From positions 1-64,000 of the forward strand of contig JAZNPF010000017.1 in assembly GCA_045589495.1 (NCBI GenBank): a DNA stretch of 64,000 nucleotides, in the 5' to 3' direction. Both the position numbers and the translations under genes were made by a program. How positions within the stretch are numbered: the stretch's first letter is position 1; each line of letters opens with the position of its first letter. This DNA is from SIG455 sp045589495. GTDB taxonomy: Bacteria; Bacillota; Clostridia; UMGS1810. Below, in pieces: positions 16,895-25,804 of the stretch. The notes beneath the pieces were generated by a model. That model was not told the DNA's origin, searched no databases, and saw only the letters and a program-made list of their open reading frames with translations.

Positions 16895-18235
16895 ATGAAA
16901 CTTATTTACGATGTAAACGACAAACCTAAGTTTGGCAGATTGATAGTATTTGCCATTCAGCAGTTGCTTGCAATTATGGCGGCAACACTAGTTGTACCTG
17001 TTATTGTAGGTAACGGTATGAGTTCGGCTGCTGCCTTGTTCGGAGCAGGTTTAGGTACTTTGGTGTATGTACTTTTCACCAAGGCAAAAAGCCCCGTATT
17101 TTTAGGGTCATCCTTTGCTTTTATAGGCTCAATGGTTGCGGCATTTGCAGGCGGTGTATCTATGTCGCTCGGATATCTGGGATTGATTATAGGTGCTGTG
17201 TTTGCAGGCCTTGTGTATGTTGTAATTGCAATTATTGTTAAGTTTATAGGAGTTGGTTGGATTAACAAAGTGATGCCGGCAATTGTAATCGGTCCTACCG
17301 TTGCCATTATCGGATTGTCGCTTGCAGGTAACGCTATAGGCGATTTACAACTTGGTGATATTGCTACTGCATCACCGTTTCTTTGCGTTCTTTGCGGTAT
17401 TATCACTTTGATTGTCACAACAGTATGTGCAACATACGGCAAAAAAATGGTTCGTCTGATTCCTTTTATAATCGGTATCCTTGCAGGTTATATTGTTGCA
17501 CTGATATTCACTGTAATAGGGAATGTTGCCGGAATTGATGCTTTTAAAATTATAGATTTTGCCCCGTTTGCCGCACTTGTTGAAAACGGTGTCAATTTAA
17601 ACACTTTTATTGCTGTTCCTGATTTTACGTTTGTAACTGCATTAAAAGGTGTGGGAGAACTTAATACATCATATATAGGCTCTATTGCAGTTGCGTATAT
17701 TCCTGTTGCATTCGTTGTTTTCGCAGAGCATATTGCTGACCACAAAAACATATCTTCAATCATAGAAAAAGATCTTTTAGAAAATCCCGGTTTGTCAAGA
17801 ACACTTTTGGGTGATGGTATCGGTTCTATGGTTGGTGCATTTTTCGGCGGATGCCCCAATACCACTTATGGTGAATCTGTAGGTTGTGTGGCAATTACCG
17901 GTAACGCTTCTGTTGCTACTATCATTGCTGCTGCAATCGGTGCAATAATTGTGGCGTTTATATCACCTTTCATTGCATTTGTTAATTCTATTCCGCCTTG
18001 TGTAATGGGTGGTGTGTGTATGGCGCTTTACGGATTTATTGCAGTAAGCGGTTTAAGAATGTTTAAAGATTTTGACCTTGACGATAACAGAAATTTGTTT
18101 GTAGTAAGTACCATTTTAATCTCCGGTATAGGTGGTTTGAGTCTTACATTCGGAAAAGTTACCGTAACTCCGGTTGCTATGTCGTTGATACTTGGTATCA
18201 TCATAAACGTTATACTTTCTAAGAAAAAGGCGTAA
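16895..18235 (+). CDS. uraA: Uracil (NCS2-family) permease
   Basis: 446 residues, 12-14 hydrophobic helices. NCS2 landmarks: QQLLAIMAATLVVPV near the N-terminus, GSSFAFIGSM, the substrate-site segment FAEHIADHKN, and NTTYGESVGCVAITG in the second half, which is closest to uracil rather than xanthine permeases. It imports uracil by proton symport across the cytoplasmic membrane. The start has a GGAGGAG site. It is a single-gene unit behind a long leader with an internal terminator and ahead of a strong hairpin. The symbol reflects the uracil reading; xanthine specificity is not excluded. Confidence 0.88.
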   Translation: MKLIYDVNDKPKFGRLIVFAIQQLLAIMAATLVVPVIVGNGMSSAAALFGAGLGTLVYVLFTKAKSPVFLGSSFAFIGSMVAAFAGGVSMSLGYLGLIIGAVFAGLVYVVIAIIVKFIGVGWINKVMPAIVIGPTVAIIGLSLAGNAIGDLQLGDIATASPFLCVLCGIITLIVTTVCATYGKKMVRLIPFIIGILAGYIVALIFTVIGNVAGIDAFKIIDFAPFAALVENGVNLNTFIAVPDFTFVTALKGVGELNTSYIGSIAVAYIPVAFVVFAEHIADHKNISSIIEKDLLENPGLSRTLLGDGIGSMVGAFFGGCPNTTYGESVGCVAITGNASVATIIAAAIGAIIVAFISPFIAFVNSIPPCVMGGVCMALYGFIAVSGLRMFKDFDLDDNRNLFVVSTILISGIGGLSLTFGKVTVTPVAMSLILGIIINVILSKKKA

Positions 18236-18244
18236 ACTAAACTG

Positions 18245-18275
18245 AAACGGAGGGATATAAAATCCCTCCGTTTTT
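18245..18275 (+). terminator. Terminator of uraA
   Basis: Perfect 12-bp stem AAACGGAGGGAT/ATCCCTCCGTTT with 5-nt loop and T run. Confidence 0.9.
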
Positions 18276-18295
18276 AAAAAACACAGGAGAACAAT

Positions 18296-18799
18296 ATGAA
18301 AAACACACTTATAGTTGTAGATATGCAGAATGATTTTATTGATGGCAGTCTTGGTACAAAAGAGGCTCAGGCAATAGTTGAAAATGTAAAATCAAAAATT
18401 GAACAATATAAAAAACGTGGAGATGAAATAATCTTTACCCGTGATACGCACAGAGAAAATTATCTTGAAACACCGGAAGGCAAAAAACTTCCCGTTGTGC
18501 ATTGTGTAGAGGGAACTTATGGTTGGCAGATTGCAGACGGGTTGGATGTTGACGGAGCAGTGTATATTGACAAACCCACATTTGGATATCTTGGCTGGTC
18601 GGGTATGAATTTTGAAAATATTGAACTGGTTGGGTTGTGTACGGATATATGCGTTGTTTCAAATGCACTTATATTAAAAGCGATGTTCCCCAATGCTAAA
18701 ATAAGTGTAGATGCATCGTGCTGTGCAGGTGTTACTCCGCAATCACACAACTCCGCACTCGAAACTATGAAGATGTGCCAGATAGATATTATTGGATAA
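18296..18799 (+). CDS. Isochorismatase-like cysteine hydrolase (nicotinamidase type)
   Basis: 167 residues, compact for the family. The catalytic triad is visible: D9 in IVVDMQNDF, K93 in IDKPTFG and C119 in GLCTDICVVSNAL. Metal ligands are expected at D50 and H52 (TRDTH). Family members hydrolyse nicotinamide to nicotinate for NAD salvage, or related amides; nicotinamidase is the likeliest reading. It lies 60 bp after uraA but past that gene's terminator, and has an AGGAG site. Confidence 0.82.
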   Translation: MKNTLIVVDMQNDFIDGSLGTKEAQAIVENVKSKIEQYKKRGDEIIFTRDTHRENYLETPEGKKLPVVHCVEGTYGWQIADGLDVDGAVYIDKPTFGYLGWSGMNFENIELVGLCTDICVVSNALILKAMFPNAKISVDASCCAGVTPQSHNSALETMKMCQIDIIG

Positions 18800-18800
18800 T

Positions 18801-18834
18801 AAAACGTACAAGGAAAAATCCTTGTGCGTTTTTT
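18801..18834 (+). terminator. Terminator after the nicotinamidase-like gene
   Basis: 14-bp stem with one G-U pair (AAAACGTACAAGGA with TCCTTGTGCGTTTT), 4-nt loop and a T run. Confidence 0.88.
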
Positions 18835-18858
18835 ATAATAACAATATCAAATAATTTA

Positions 18859-18887
18859 TTGTATTGCATAAATATTTGTGGTATAAT
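18859..18887 (+). promoter_or_regulatory. Promoter of the anion permease gene
   Basis: TTGTAT (18859-18864), 17-bp spacer, TATAAT (18882-18887), 30 bp ahead of the start codon. Confidence 0.6.
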
Positions 18888-18917
18888 GTAAAAGTTTGAA
18901 AAAACCTTTGGGGGTTA

Positions 18918-20048
18918 ATGAATTTGGCGAGAAAACTTTATTTATCGATGCTGGAGTTTATCCGTAAAAATATTGTTGCGTGTATCGCTGTTGTAGCGGC
19001 AGTGATTACTTCATTCGTGGTAAAACCAGACAGACAATATATCGACTACTTTGATTTTAAAACGCTTACGTGCCTTTTTTGTACACTTGCGGTTGTGTGT
19101 GCTTTTAAAAACATACATATATTTGAAATTACATCACGTAAAATTGTGAGTATGTTTAAAACTGTCAGGTCTGTTGTGCTTGCACTTGTTTATATTACGT
19201 TTATAGGCTCAATGGTACTTGCAAATGATATGGCACTTATTACGTTTTTGCCACTTGGATATTTTGTATTGAGTTCAACTAATAACAAAAAATATATGGC
19301 ATTTACTTTTATTATGCAGAATATAGCCGCAAATCTTGGCGGTATGCTTACACCGTTCGGGAATCCTCAGAACTTGTATCTTTATTCATATTTTAATATA
19401 TCAACTTCAGAATTTATTGGGATTATGTCATTGCCATTTGCAGTATCTGTAATTCTTATAACTGCGTGTTGCTTTCTTCTGGGAAAAGAGGAACTTGTTC
19501 TAAACAGTGAATCTAAAGAAACTTTATGTGTATGGCGAGTGATTGTGTACAGCATATTGTTTGTTTTTTCTGTAATGATAGTTTTTCGTACAATTCCTTA
19601 TTATTGGGGGCTGATTATAGTTCCTGCATCACTTTTGATACTTGACAGAAAAGCACTTGTGAAAGTGGATTACGGACTGCTTCTGACATTTTGTGCATTT
19701 TTTGTGTTTTCAGGTAATATGGCACGAATTGATGTTGTGAACAACTTCCTTAACTGGCTTATATCGAAAAACACATTGTTGTATGGAGTCTTGTCTTGTC
19801 AGGTAATAAGCAATGTGCCGAGTGCAATACTTCTTTCTAAATTTACACAAAACTATCATCAATTGCTTGTTGCAGTAAATATAGGCGGGGCAGGAACTTT
19901 GATTTCATCGCTTGCAAGTCTTATAACTTTTCGTGAATATTCCAAACGCGCTCCGCACGAAATCGGAACGTATATAAAACTGTTTTCTGCATTTAACTTC
20001 GGAATCCTTATAATTTTGCTGATCGTAATGAGTATAAAATTTGCGTAA
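18918..20048 (+). CDS. SLC13/ArsB-superfamily anion permease
   Basis: 376 residues with about ten hydrophobic helices. The segments ANDMALITFLPLGYF, ANLGGMLTPFGNPQNLYL and NVPSAILLSKF, symmetric Asn/Pro-rich re-entrant motifs, mark the ArsB/NhaD/CitT (DASS) superfamily. Substrate cannot be read: carboxylate, arsenite or other anion. It is shorter than typical members (~430 residues) but both inverted repeat halves seem present. ATG follows GGGGG. It is in a single-gene unit; its 3' end runs into the ARG-box-like repeats of the next operon. Confidence 0.78.
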   Translation: MNLARKLYLSMLEFIRKNIVACIAVVAAVITSFVVKPDRQYIDYFDFKTLTCLFCTLAVVCAFKNIHIFEITSRKIVSMFKTVRSVVLALVYITFIGSMVLANDMALITFLPLGYFVLSSTNNKKYMAFTFIMQNIAANLGGMLTPFGNPQNLYLYSYFNISTSEFIGIMSLPFAVSVILITACCFLLGKEELVLNSESKETLCVWRVIVYSILFVFSVMIVFRTIPYYWGLIIVPASLLILDRKALVKVDYGLLLTFCAFFVFSGNMARIDVVNNFLNWLISKNTLLYGVLSCQVISNVPSAILLSKFTQNYHQLLVAVNIGGAGTLISSLASLITFREYSKRAPHEIGTYIKLFSAFNFGILIILLIVMSIKFA

Positions 20049-20115
20049 TTATACAGAAATGCATAACAAAATGTATAATTATACACAGTTCTATGCAAGT
20101 GTGAATAATAACGGA
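20042..20115. promoter_or_regulatory. Three ARG-box-like sites in 30-bp register
   Basis: TGCGTAATTATACA (20042-20055), TGTATAATTATACA (20072-20085, a perfect palindrome) and TGAATAATAACGGA (20102-20115, one good half) fit the 5-4-5 TGNAT-N4-ATNCA pattern of ArgR/AhrC operators. Each starts exactly 30 bp after the previous one, so they lie on nearly the same DNA face. The first overlaps the upstream gene's stop codon. Confidence 0.5.
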
Positions 20116-20196
20116 TAAAACTTGCACAAAACTATGATAAAAGCAAATATATATTTGTCAAAAACTGAAAAAAGTATATAAAAACGTAAAAATCAC

Positions 20197-20225
20197 TTGC
20201 ATAATAATTCATTATATGGTATTAT
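20197..20225 (+). promoter_or_regulatory. argG promoter overlapped by an ARG-box-like site
   Basis: TTGCAT (20197-20202), 17-bp spacer, TATTAT (20220-20225). TGCATAATAATTCA (20198-20211) matches the ArgR operator pattern at nine of ten half-site positions and covers the -35 box, so repressor binding should block the promoter. Arginine-dependent repression is inferred. Confidence 0.6.
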
Positions 20226-20286
20226 TTCTGTATATTGATTCGAAAAACAATTTCAAACATTATTTTTATTATTGGAGGAAATGAAA

Positions 20287-21516
20287 ATGAGTGAGAAAAA
20301 AATTAAAAAAATTGTGTTGGCTTATTCGGGTGGTCTGGATACTTCTATTATCATTCCGTGGCTGAAAGAAAACTATGATAATCCTGAAATTATTGCCGTT
20401 TCAGGAAACGTTGGTCAGGCTGACGAACTTGAAGGTCTTGAAGAAAAGGCTCTCAAAACAGGTGCTTCCAAACTTTATGTTGAAGACCTTACAGAAGAAT
20501 TTGTTGAAGAACTTATTATCCCTGCAGTTCAGGCAGGCGCTAAATATGAGGAGTATTTACTCGGTACTGCTCTGGCACGTCCTATTATCGGTAAAAGACT
20601 TGCTGAAATTGCAATTGCCGAAGGTGCAGATGCTATCTGCCACGGTTGCACAGGTAAAGGTAATGATCAGGTTCGTTTTGAAATGGCAATTAAAGCATTT
20701 GCTCCCGGTATGAAGATTATCGCTCCATGGAGAGAGTGGGATATCAAATCACGTGAAGAAGAAATCGAATATGCTGAGTCACACAATGTACCTCTTAAAA
20801 TAAATCGTGAAACTAACTATTCAAAAGATAAAAATATGTGGCACCTTTCACACGAAGGTCTTGACCTTGAAGATGCAGGTAATGAACCTTTGTATGAAAA
20901 AGAGGGATTTTTGGAGATGGGTGTATCTCCGATTCAGGCTCCCGATGCTCCTACATATATAACATTGGAATTTGAAAAAGGTAAACCTGTAGCATATAAC
21001 GGCGAAAAAATGAGCGCAAAAGAAATAATTCTTAAACTCAACGAAGTGGGCGGTGCTAATGGTATAGGTCTTCTTGATATTATCGAAAATCGTCTTGTTG
21101 GTATGAAATGCCGTGGCGTTTACGAAACTCCCGGAGGAGAAATCCTTTACTTTGCTCACAACTATCTTGAAACAATGTGTCAGGATAAAGCAGTTATGCA
21201 TAAAAAACAGGAACTTGCAATTACATTTGCTGATTTGCTTTACAATGGTCAGTGGTACACACCTTTGCGTGAGGCGCTTTCTGCGTTTGTTGAAAAAACA
21301 CAGGAGCACATTACCGGTAAAGTAAGACTTAAACTCTACAAAGGAAACATCATAAAAGCAGGTGTATGGAGTGATTGGTCATTGTATTCAGAAGAAATTG
21401 CCACATTTGGTGAAGACGAAGTTTACGACCAGAAAGACAGTGCAGGCTTTATTAACCTTTGGGGACTTCCTGTATCAGTTCAGGCACAGGTAAATGCAAA
21501 AAACGCAAATAAATAA
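20287..21516 (+). CDS. argG: Argininosuccinate synthase
   Basis: 409 residues. The ATP-pyrophosphatase loop AYSGGLDTS is near the N-terminus, followed by the CHGCTGKGNDQVRFE segment and citrulline/aspartate-binding blocks (NKWHLS-like MWHLSHEGLDLEDA, YETPGG). It joins citrulline and aspartate using ATP, the penultimate arginine step. The start is placed at ATG 20287, 8 nt after GGAGG; a TTG at 20272 lies inside that site and was rejected. It leads a six-gene operon; argH, which would complete the pathway, is not in the window. Confidence 0.97.
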   Translation: MSEKKIKKIVLAYSGGLDTSIIIPWLKENYDNPEIIAVSGNVGQADELEGLEEKALKTGASKLYVEDLTEEFVEELIIPAVQAGAKYEEYLLGTALARPIIGKRLAEIAIAEGADAICHGCTGKGNDQVRFEMAIKAFAPGMKIIAPWREWDIKSREEEIEYAESHNVPLKINRETNYSKDKNMWHLSHEGLDLEDAGNEPLYEKEGFLEMGVSPIQAPDAPTYITLEFEKGKPVAYNGEKMSAKEIILKLNEVGGANGIGLLDIIENRLVGMKCRGVYETPGGEILYFAHNYLETMCQDKAVMHKKQELAITFADLLYNGQWYTPLREALSAFVEKTQEHITGKVRLKLYKGNIIKAGVWSDWSLYSEEIATFGEDEVYDQKDSAGFINLWGLPVSVQAQVNAKNANK

Positions 21517-21529
21517 TTTGGAGTAAGTA

Positions 21530-22459
21530 ATGAAAAAGATTTTTATTGACGGTAAGGCAGGTACTACCGGCCTTAGGATATATGAAAGACTTCAGGGAAG
21601 AGAAGATATTGAACTTTTAACTCTTTCGGAGCAGGACAGAAAAGATCCTGCGTGTCGTAAGGCGATGCTCAATGCTGCTGATGTCGCATTTTTATGCCTG
21701 CCTGATGATGCTGCAAGAGAGTCTGTGTCTATGATAGAAAATCCTGATACGGTTGTTATAGACACATCAACTGCACACCGTACAAATCCTGATTGGACAT
21801 ACGGTTTTCCGGAACTTTTCTTAAATGGAGAAGACTGCATCGCATCCTCCAAGCGAATTGCAGTGCCTGGTTGTCATGCCAGCGGTTATATTGCTTTGGT
21901 GCATCCTCTGGCTGCACACGGTGTTATTGATAAGTCGGTAAACCTTGTTTGTCATTCTATCACGGGTTACAGCGGCGGCGGAAAGAAAATGATTGCTCAA
22001 TACGAAGATTCGGAGCGTGATAATCTTTTGAACGCCCCCCGTCAATATGCGCTTGCCCAGCAACATAAACATATCCCTGAAATGGTTGCATTGACAGGAA
22101 TAAATGCACCGATTTTCTGCCCTATAGTTGCTGACTTTTACAGTGGCATGGCTGTTACTGTGGGACTTTTTGCGTCAGATATCAAAAATGGTGCAACGGT
22201 AGAGGATATCAAAAATATATACCGTCAGCGTTATAACAGTAAAATCGTTTCGTATGCAGATATACCTGATGAAGACGGACTTTACTCTGCATTAGGACTT
22301 GGCGGAACAGACCGTATGGAAGTCTCTGTTTTTGGAAACGATGAAAGAATACTTTTAACTGCCCGTTATGATAATCTCGGAAAAGGTGCTTCCGGTGCAG
22401 CAATAGAGTGTCTTAATATTGTTTTGGGCGTAGATAAGACTACAGGTCTTGAACTTTAA
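21530..22459 (+). CDS. argC: N-acetyl-gamma-glutamyl-phosphate reductase (short, type 2)
   Basis: 309 residues. It starts with the Rossmann segment MKKIFIDGKAGTTGLRIYERL; the active-site cysteine is C115 in VPGCHASGY, and SITGYSGGGKKMI follows. The length and the DGKAGTTG start mark the shorter class-2 ArgC. It makes N-acetylglutamate semialdehyde with NADPH. It lies 13 bp after argG. Confidence 0.96.
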   Translation: MKKIFIDGKAGTTGLRIYERLQGREDIELLTLSEQDRKDPACRKAMLNAADVAFLCLPDDAARESVSMIENPDTVVIDTSTAHRTNPDWTYGFPELFLNGEDCIASSKRIAVPGCHASGYIALVHPLAAHGVIDKSVNLVCHSITGYSGGGKKMIAQYEDSERDNLLNAPRQYALAQQHKHIPEMVALTGINAPIFCPIVADFYSGMAVTVGLFASDIKNGATVEDIKNIYRQRYNSKIVSYADIPDEDGLYSALGLGGTDRMEVSVFGNDERILLTARYDNLGKGASGAAIECLNIVLGVDKTTGLEL

Positions 22460-22472
22460 TATTTTTCAAAAA

Positions 22473-22501
22473 TTCGGGTTTCAGATTTTCTGAAATCCGA
22501 A
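22473..22501 (+). other. Intra-operon hairpin between argC and argJ
   Basis: 12-bp stem with one G-U pair (TTCGGGTTTCAG with CTGAAATCCGAA) and a 5-nt loop. The following bases are only moderately T-rich (GATTTGTTTT), so it could be a partial terminator or an RNA-stability element within the arg operon. Confidence 0.6.
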
Positions 22502-22549
22502 GATTTGTTTTAAACTATAAGAAAAAGTATAAATGGAGTGAATTTTTTA

Positions 22550-23761
22550 ATGAAAATCATAAACGGCGGTGTATGTTCGGCAAAAGGTTTTACTGCTAAC
22601 GGCGTACATTGCGGAATAAGAAAGAATAAAGAAAAACGTGACCTTTCACTTATATTCAGTGAAATCAACGCAAATGCTGCATCTGTATATACAACTAATC
22701 TTGTAAAAGGTGCACCGCTTCTGGTTACTAAAAAACATATTGCTGACGGAAAGGCACAGGCGATTATCTGTAACAGCGGAAACGCAAACACTTGCAATGC
22801 CAATGGTATTGAAATTGCCGAGCAGATGAGTGATTTGGCTGCAAAACAACTGGGTATTTCGCCTGATGATATAGTTGTTGCATCTACCGGTGTTATAGGT
22901 CAGCCGTTGGATATTGAACCCATAGCAAATGGAATAAAACCGCTTGCAGACGGCCTTGGTGATTTCAGCGACTATGCGGCAGAAGGTATTATGACAACTG
23001 ATACAGTTAAAAAAGATATTGCAGTAAGTTTTGAAATAGGCGGAGTAGAGTGCAGAATTGGCGGTATTGCAAAAGGCTCCGGTATGATTCATCCGAATAT
23101 GGCAACAATGCTTGTATTCATCACAACTGATTGTGCTATCAGCAGTGAAATGCTTCAGAAAGCACTTTCGACAGACATAAAAAACACATTCAATATGGTA
23201 AGCGTTGATGGTGATACATCTACGAACGATATGGTGACAGTTCTTGCTAACGGTATGGCAGGTAATAAAGAAATCACTTGCGACGGCGATGATTTTGATA
23301 CATTTATGAAAGCGCTTAATACCGTTACTGTACATCTTTGCAAATCTATTGCCGGTGACGGTGAGGGTGCAACAAAGATGATTGAGTGTACTGTTGACGG
23401 TGCCAAAGACGAGCAAACTGCAAAAACAGTTGCAAAAGCGGTTATTTGTTCTTCGCTTACAAAAGCGGCAATGTTTGGTGCAGATGCAAACTGGGGCAGA
23501 GTTTTGTGCTCAATAGGTTACAGCGGTGCAGATGTTGATGTTGATAAAGTTGATGTGTCGTTTATATCTGCAAAAGGCGAAATACTTGTTTGCAAAAACG
23601 GAGCAGGTGTAGATTTTTCGGAAGATATTGCAAAAGAGATTTTGCTTGAACGTGATATTACCATAAGCATAAAACTCAATTCCGGCGATGGAAAAGCAGT
23701 TGCGTGGGGTTGTGACCTTACGTATGATTATGTTAAAATTAACGGCGACTATCGTACTTGA
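22550..23761 (+). CDS. argJ: Bifunctional ornithine acetyltransferase / N-acetylglutamate synthase
   Basis: 403 residues. The autocleavage motif GSGMIHPNMATMLVF is intact; the nucleophilic threonine at the start of the beta chain is T186. The oxyanion-hole segment ASTGVIGQPL is at ~111-120. ArgJ moves the acetyl group from acetylornithine to glutamate; whether it also uses acetyl-CoA is not decided by sequence, but no argA is present here. The ATG at 22550 is preferred to a GTG 12 nt upstream, which overlaps the GGAG site. Confidence 0.96.
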   Translation: MKIINGGVCSAKGFTANGVHCGIRKNKEKRDLSLIFSEINANAASVYTTNLVKGAPLLVTKKHIADGKAQAIICNSGNANTCNANGIEIAEQMSDLAAKQLGISPDDIVVASTGVIGQPLDIEPIANGIKPLADGLGDFSDYAAEGIMTTDTVKKDIAVSFEIGGVECRIGGIAKGSGMIHPNMATMLVFITTDCAISSEMLQKALSTDIKNTFNMVSVDGDTSTNDMVTVLANGMAGNKEITCDGDDFDTFMKALNTVTVHLCKSIAGDGEGATKMIECTVDGAKDEQTAKTVAKAVICSSLTKAAMFGADANWGRVLCSIGYSGADVDVDKVDVSFISAKGEILVCKNGAGVDFSEDIAKEILLERDITISIKLNSGDGKAVAWGCDLTYDYVKINGDYRT

Positions 23762-23775
23762 TAGGAGGAAATGAA

Positions 23776-24642
23776 ATGAAAATATCAAATGCAGACCGTG
23801 CACAAATACTTGTAAGTGCACTTCCGTATATTCAAGAGTATAATGGTAAGATTGTTGTCATCAAATACGGCGGAAACGCAATGATAAATGAAACTCTTAA
23901 AAACTCTGTTGTACGCGATATCGTTCTTTTGCGTCTTATTGGTGTAAAAGTTGTTCTTGTTCACGGAGGCGGTCCTGAAATTACCGATATGCTTGCAAGA
24001 GTGGGCAAAGAAACACAGTTCATTGACGGATTGCGTGTTACTGACAAAGAAACAATTGAGGTTACTCAAATGGTTCTTGCCGGCAAAATCAATAAAAGTC
24101 TTGTTAATCTTATTGAATGTTGCGGAGGTAAATCCATAGGATTGTCGGGTATTGACGGACACATGATACATGCCGAAGTAAAAGACGAAAAACTTGGTTA
24201 CGTAGGTAAAATTACGGAAATCAACCCGCAACCCATTTTAGATGTACTTGAAAAAGATTATATTCCTGTTGTGTCTACAATAGGTTGTGATGAAAAAGGC
24301 AATGTTTATAATATAAATGCCGACACTGCTGCTGCAAAGATTGCAGGTGCACTTAAAGCGGAAAGCCTTATTTCATTAACGGATATCAGCGGTATCCTGA
24401 TGGATAAAGATGATCCAGACACACTTATACCTCACATAACTGTTAAAGGTACAGAAGAACTTATTGCAAAAGGTTTTATATCCGATGGTATGATACCTAA
24501 AGTAGAATGTTGTACTGATGCTATAAAAGACGGTGTTAAAAAGGTGTTTATCATTGATGGAAGAATTCCTCATTCAATTCTTATAGAAACATTGACAGAC
24601 GAAGGTATAGGTACTATGTTTGAGGGGGATGGCAATGACTGA
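23776..24642 (+). CDS. argB: N-acetylglutamate kinase
   Basis: 288 residues, amino-acid-kinase fold. VIKYGGNAM holds the phosphate-binding lysine and glycines, VLVHGGGPEI follows, and NINADTAAAKIAGAL is the ATP-site block. It phosphorylates N-acetylglutamate and is the usual point of arginine feedback. The ATG at 23776 follows AGGAGG by 8 nt; it starts 14 bp after argJ and ends inside argD. Confidence 0.96.
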   Translation: MKISNADRAQILVSALPYIQEYNGKIVVIKYGGNAMINETLKNSVVRDIVLLRLIGVKVVLVHGGGPEITDMLARVGKETQFIDGLRVTDKETIEVTQMVLAGKINKSLVNLIECCGGKSIGLSGIDGHMIHAEVKDEKLGYVGKITEINPQPILDVLEKDYIPVVSTIGCDEKGNVYNINADTAAAKIAGALKAESLISLTDISGILMDKDDPDTLIPHITVKGTEELIAKGFISDGMIPKVECCTDAIKDGVKKVFIIDGRIPHSILIETLTDEGIGTMFEGDGND

Positions 24643-25792
24643 TGTAATAGCGCTTGATAAAGAGTACGTATCAGGTTCGTATGCGCGTTTTCCTATAAAT
24701 ATAGTAGGTGGAAAGGGCAGTGAACTTATTGACAGTACCGGTAAAAAGTACATAGACCTTGGCAGTGGTATTGCAGTAAATACTTTTGGTATTGCTGATG
24801 ATGAATGGAGTGCCGCTGTTAAGGCACAACTTGATGTTTTTCAGCATACATCGAATCTTTACTATACAGAGCCTTGTGCTTTGCTTGCAAAAAAACTTTG
24901 CGAAAAAACGGGCATGAAAAAAGTGTTTTTTTCAAACTCAGGTGCAGAAGCTAATGAAACTGCAATAAAAGCGGCAAGAAAATATGCATCAGATAAAAAA
25001 GGCAAAGATGTATATAAAATCATAACTCTTAAAAACAGTTTCCACGGAAGAACGCATACAACACTTGCGGCAACCGGACAAGATGCTTTTCACGAGCATT
25101 TTCTACCGCTTACAGACGGATTTATACATATAGAGCCTACTGTTGAGGAACTTTATAATGCCGTTGATGATAAAACAGCAGGCATTATGTTTGAAGTTGT
25201 TCGCGGTGAGGGCGGAGTGCTTCCTCTTGAAAAAGATTTTGTAGATGCAATGGTTAAGATTGCAAACGATAAAGATATCATTCTGATTGCAGATGAAGTT
25301 CAGGTTGGCAACGGCAGAAGCGGTATGCTTTACGGATATATGAACTATGGCTTTATGCCTGATGTTGTCACTACTGCAAAAGGTCTTGGCGGAGGACTTC
25401 CCATCGGTGCTACAATGCTTGGAAAAAAAGTTGAAAACATATTTACACCAGGCTTAAACGGCTCCACATTCGGAGGAAATCCTGTTTGCTGTGCAGGTGC
25501 TGTTAATATTATAGACCGACTTGATGATAAACTTTTAAATGAAGTAAAAGAAAAGTCTGAATATATTTTCAACACCTTAACCGGTGCAGAAGGTATAGAA
25601 AGTGTAACAGGACTTGGACTTATGATAGGAATTAAAACTGTAAAACCTGCAAAAGACGTTGTGACACAGTGCATTGAAAAAGGGGTACTTCCTTTGACTG
25701 CCAAAGACAAGGTAAGGTTATTGCCTGCGCTCAACATTCCGTTTGAAATGCTTAAAAAAGCAGTAGAAATTTTGAAAGAAACCTGCGCTTAA
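24635..25792 (+). CDS. argD: Acetylornithine aminotransferase
   Basis: 385 residues, class-III aminotransferase. FFSNSGAEANETAIKAA, the IADEVQVGNGRSG block, and the PLP-binding lysine in VTTAKGLGGGLPIGA are all present. It converts N-acetylglutamate semialdehyde to N-acetylornithine. The start overlaps the end of argB by 8 bp, behind GAGGGGG. The operon order argB-argD-argF suggests balanced expression by coupling. Confidence 0.95.
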   Translation: MTDVIALDKEYVSGSYARFPINIVGGKGSELIDSTGKKYIDLGSGIAVNTFGIADDEWSAAVKAQLDVFQHTSNLYYTEPCALLAKKLCEKTGMKKVFFSNSGAEANETAIKAARKYASDKKGKDVYKIITLKNSFHGRTHTTLAATGQDAFHEHFLPLTDGFIHIEPTVEELYNAVDDKTAGIMFEVVRGEGGVLPLEKDFVDAMVKIANDKDIILIADEVQVGNGRSGMLYGYMNYGFMPDVVTTAKGLGGGLPIGATMLGKKVENIFTPGLNGSTFGGNPVCCAGAVNIIDRLDDKLLNEVKEKSEYIFNTLTGAEGIESVTGLGLMIGIKTVKPAKDVVTQCIEKGVLPLTAKDKVRLLPALNIPFEMLKKAVEILKETCA

Positions 25793-25804
25793 AGGAGAAT
25801 ATGT

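Noticed and set aside
20042..20135. 30-bp periodic sequence as a CRISPR array
   Set aside because: Units are not repeats separated by spacers; only short palindromic parts recur, which fits operator sites.
22646..23416. 256-codon frame opposite argJ
   Set aside because: argJ is a complete conserved enzyme; the opposite frame has shadow composition.
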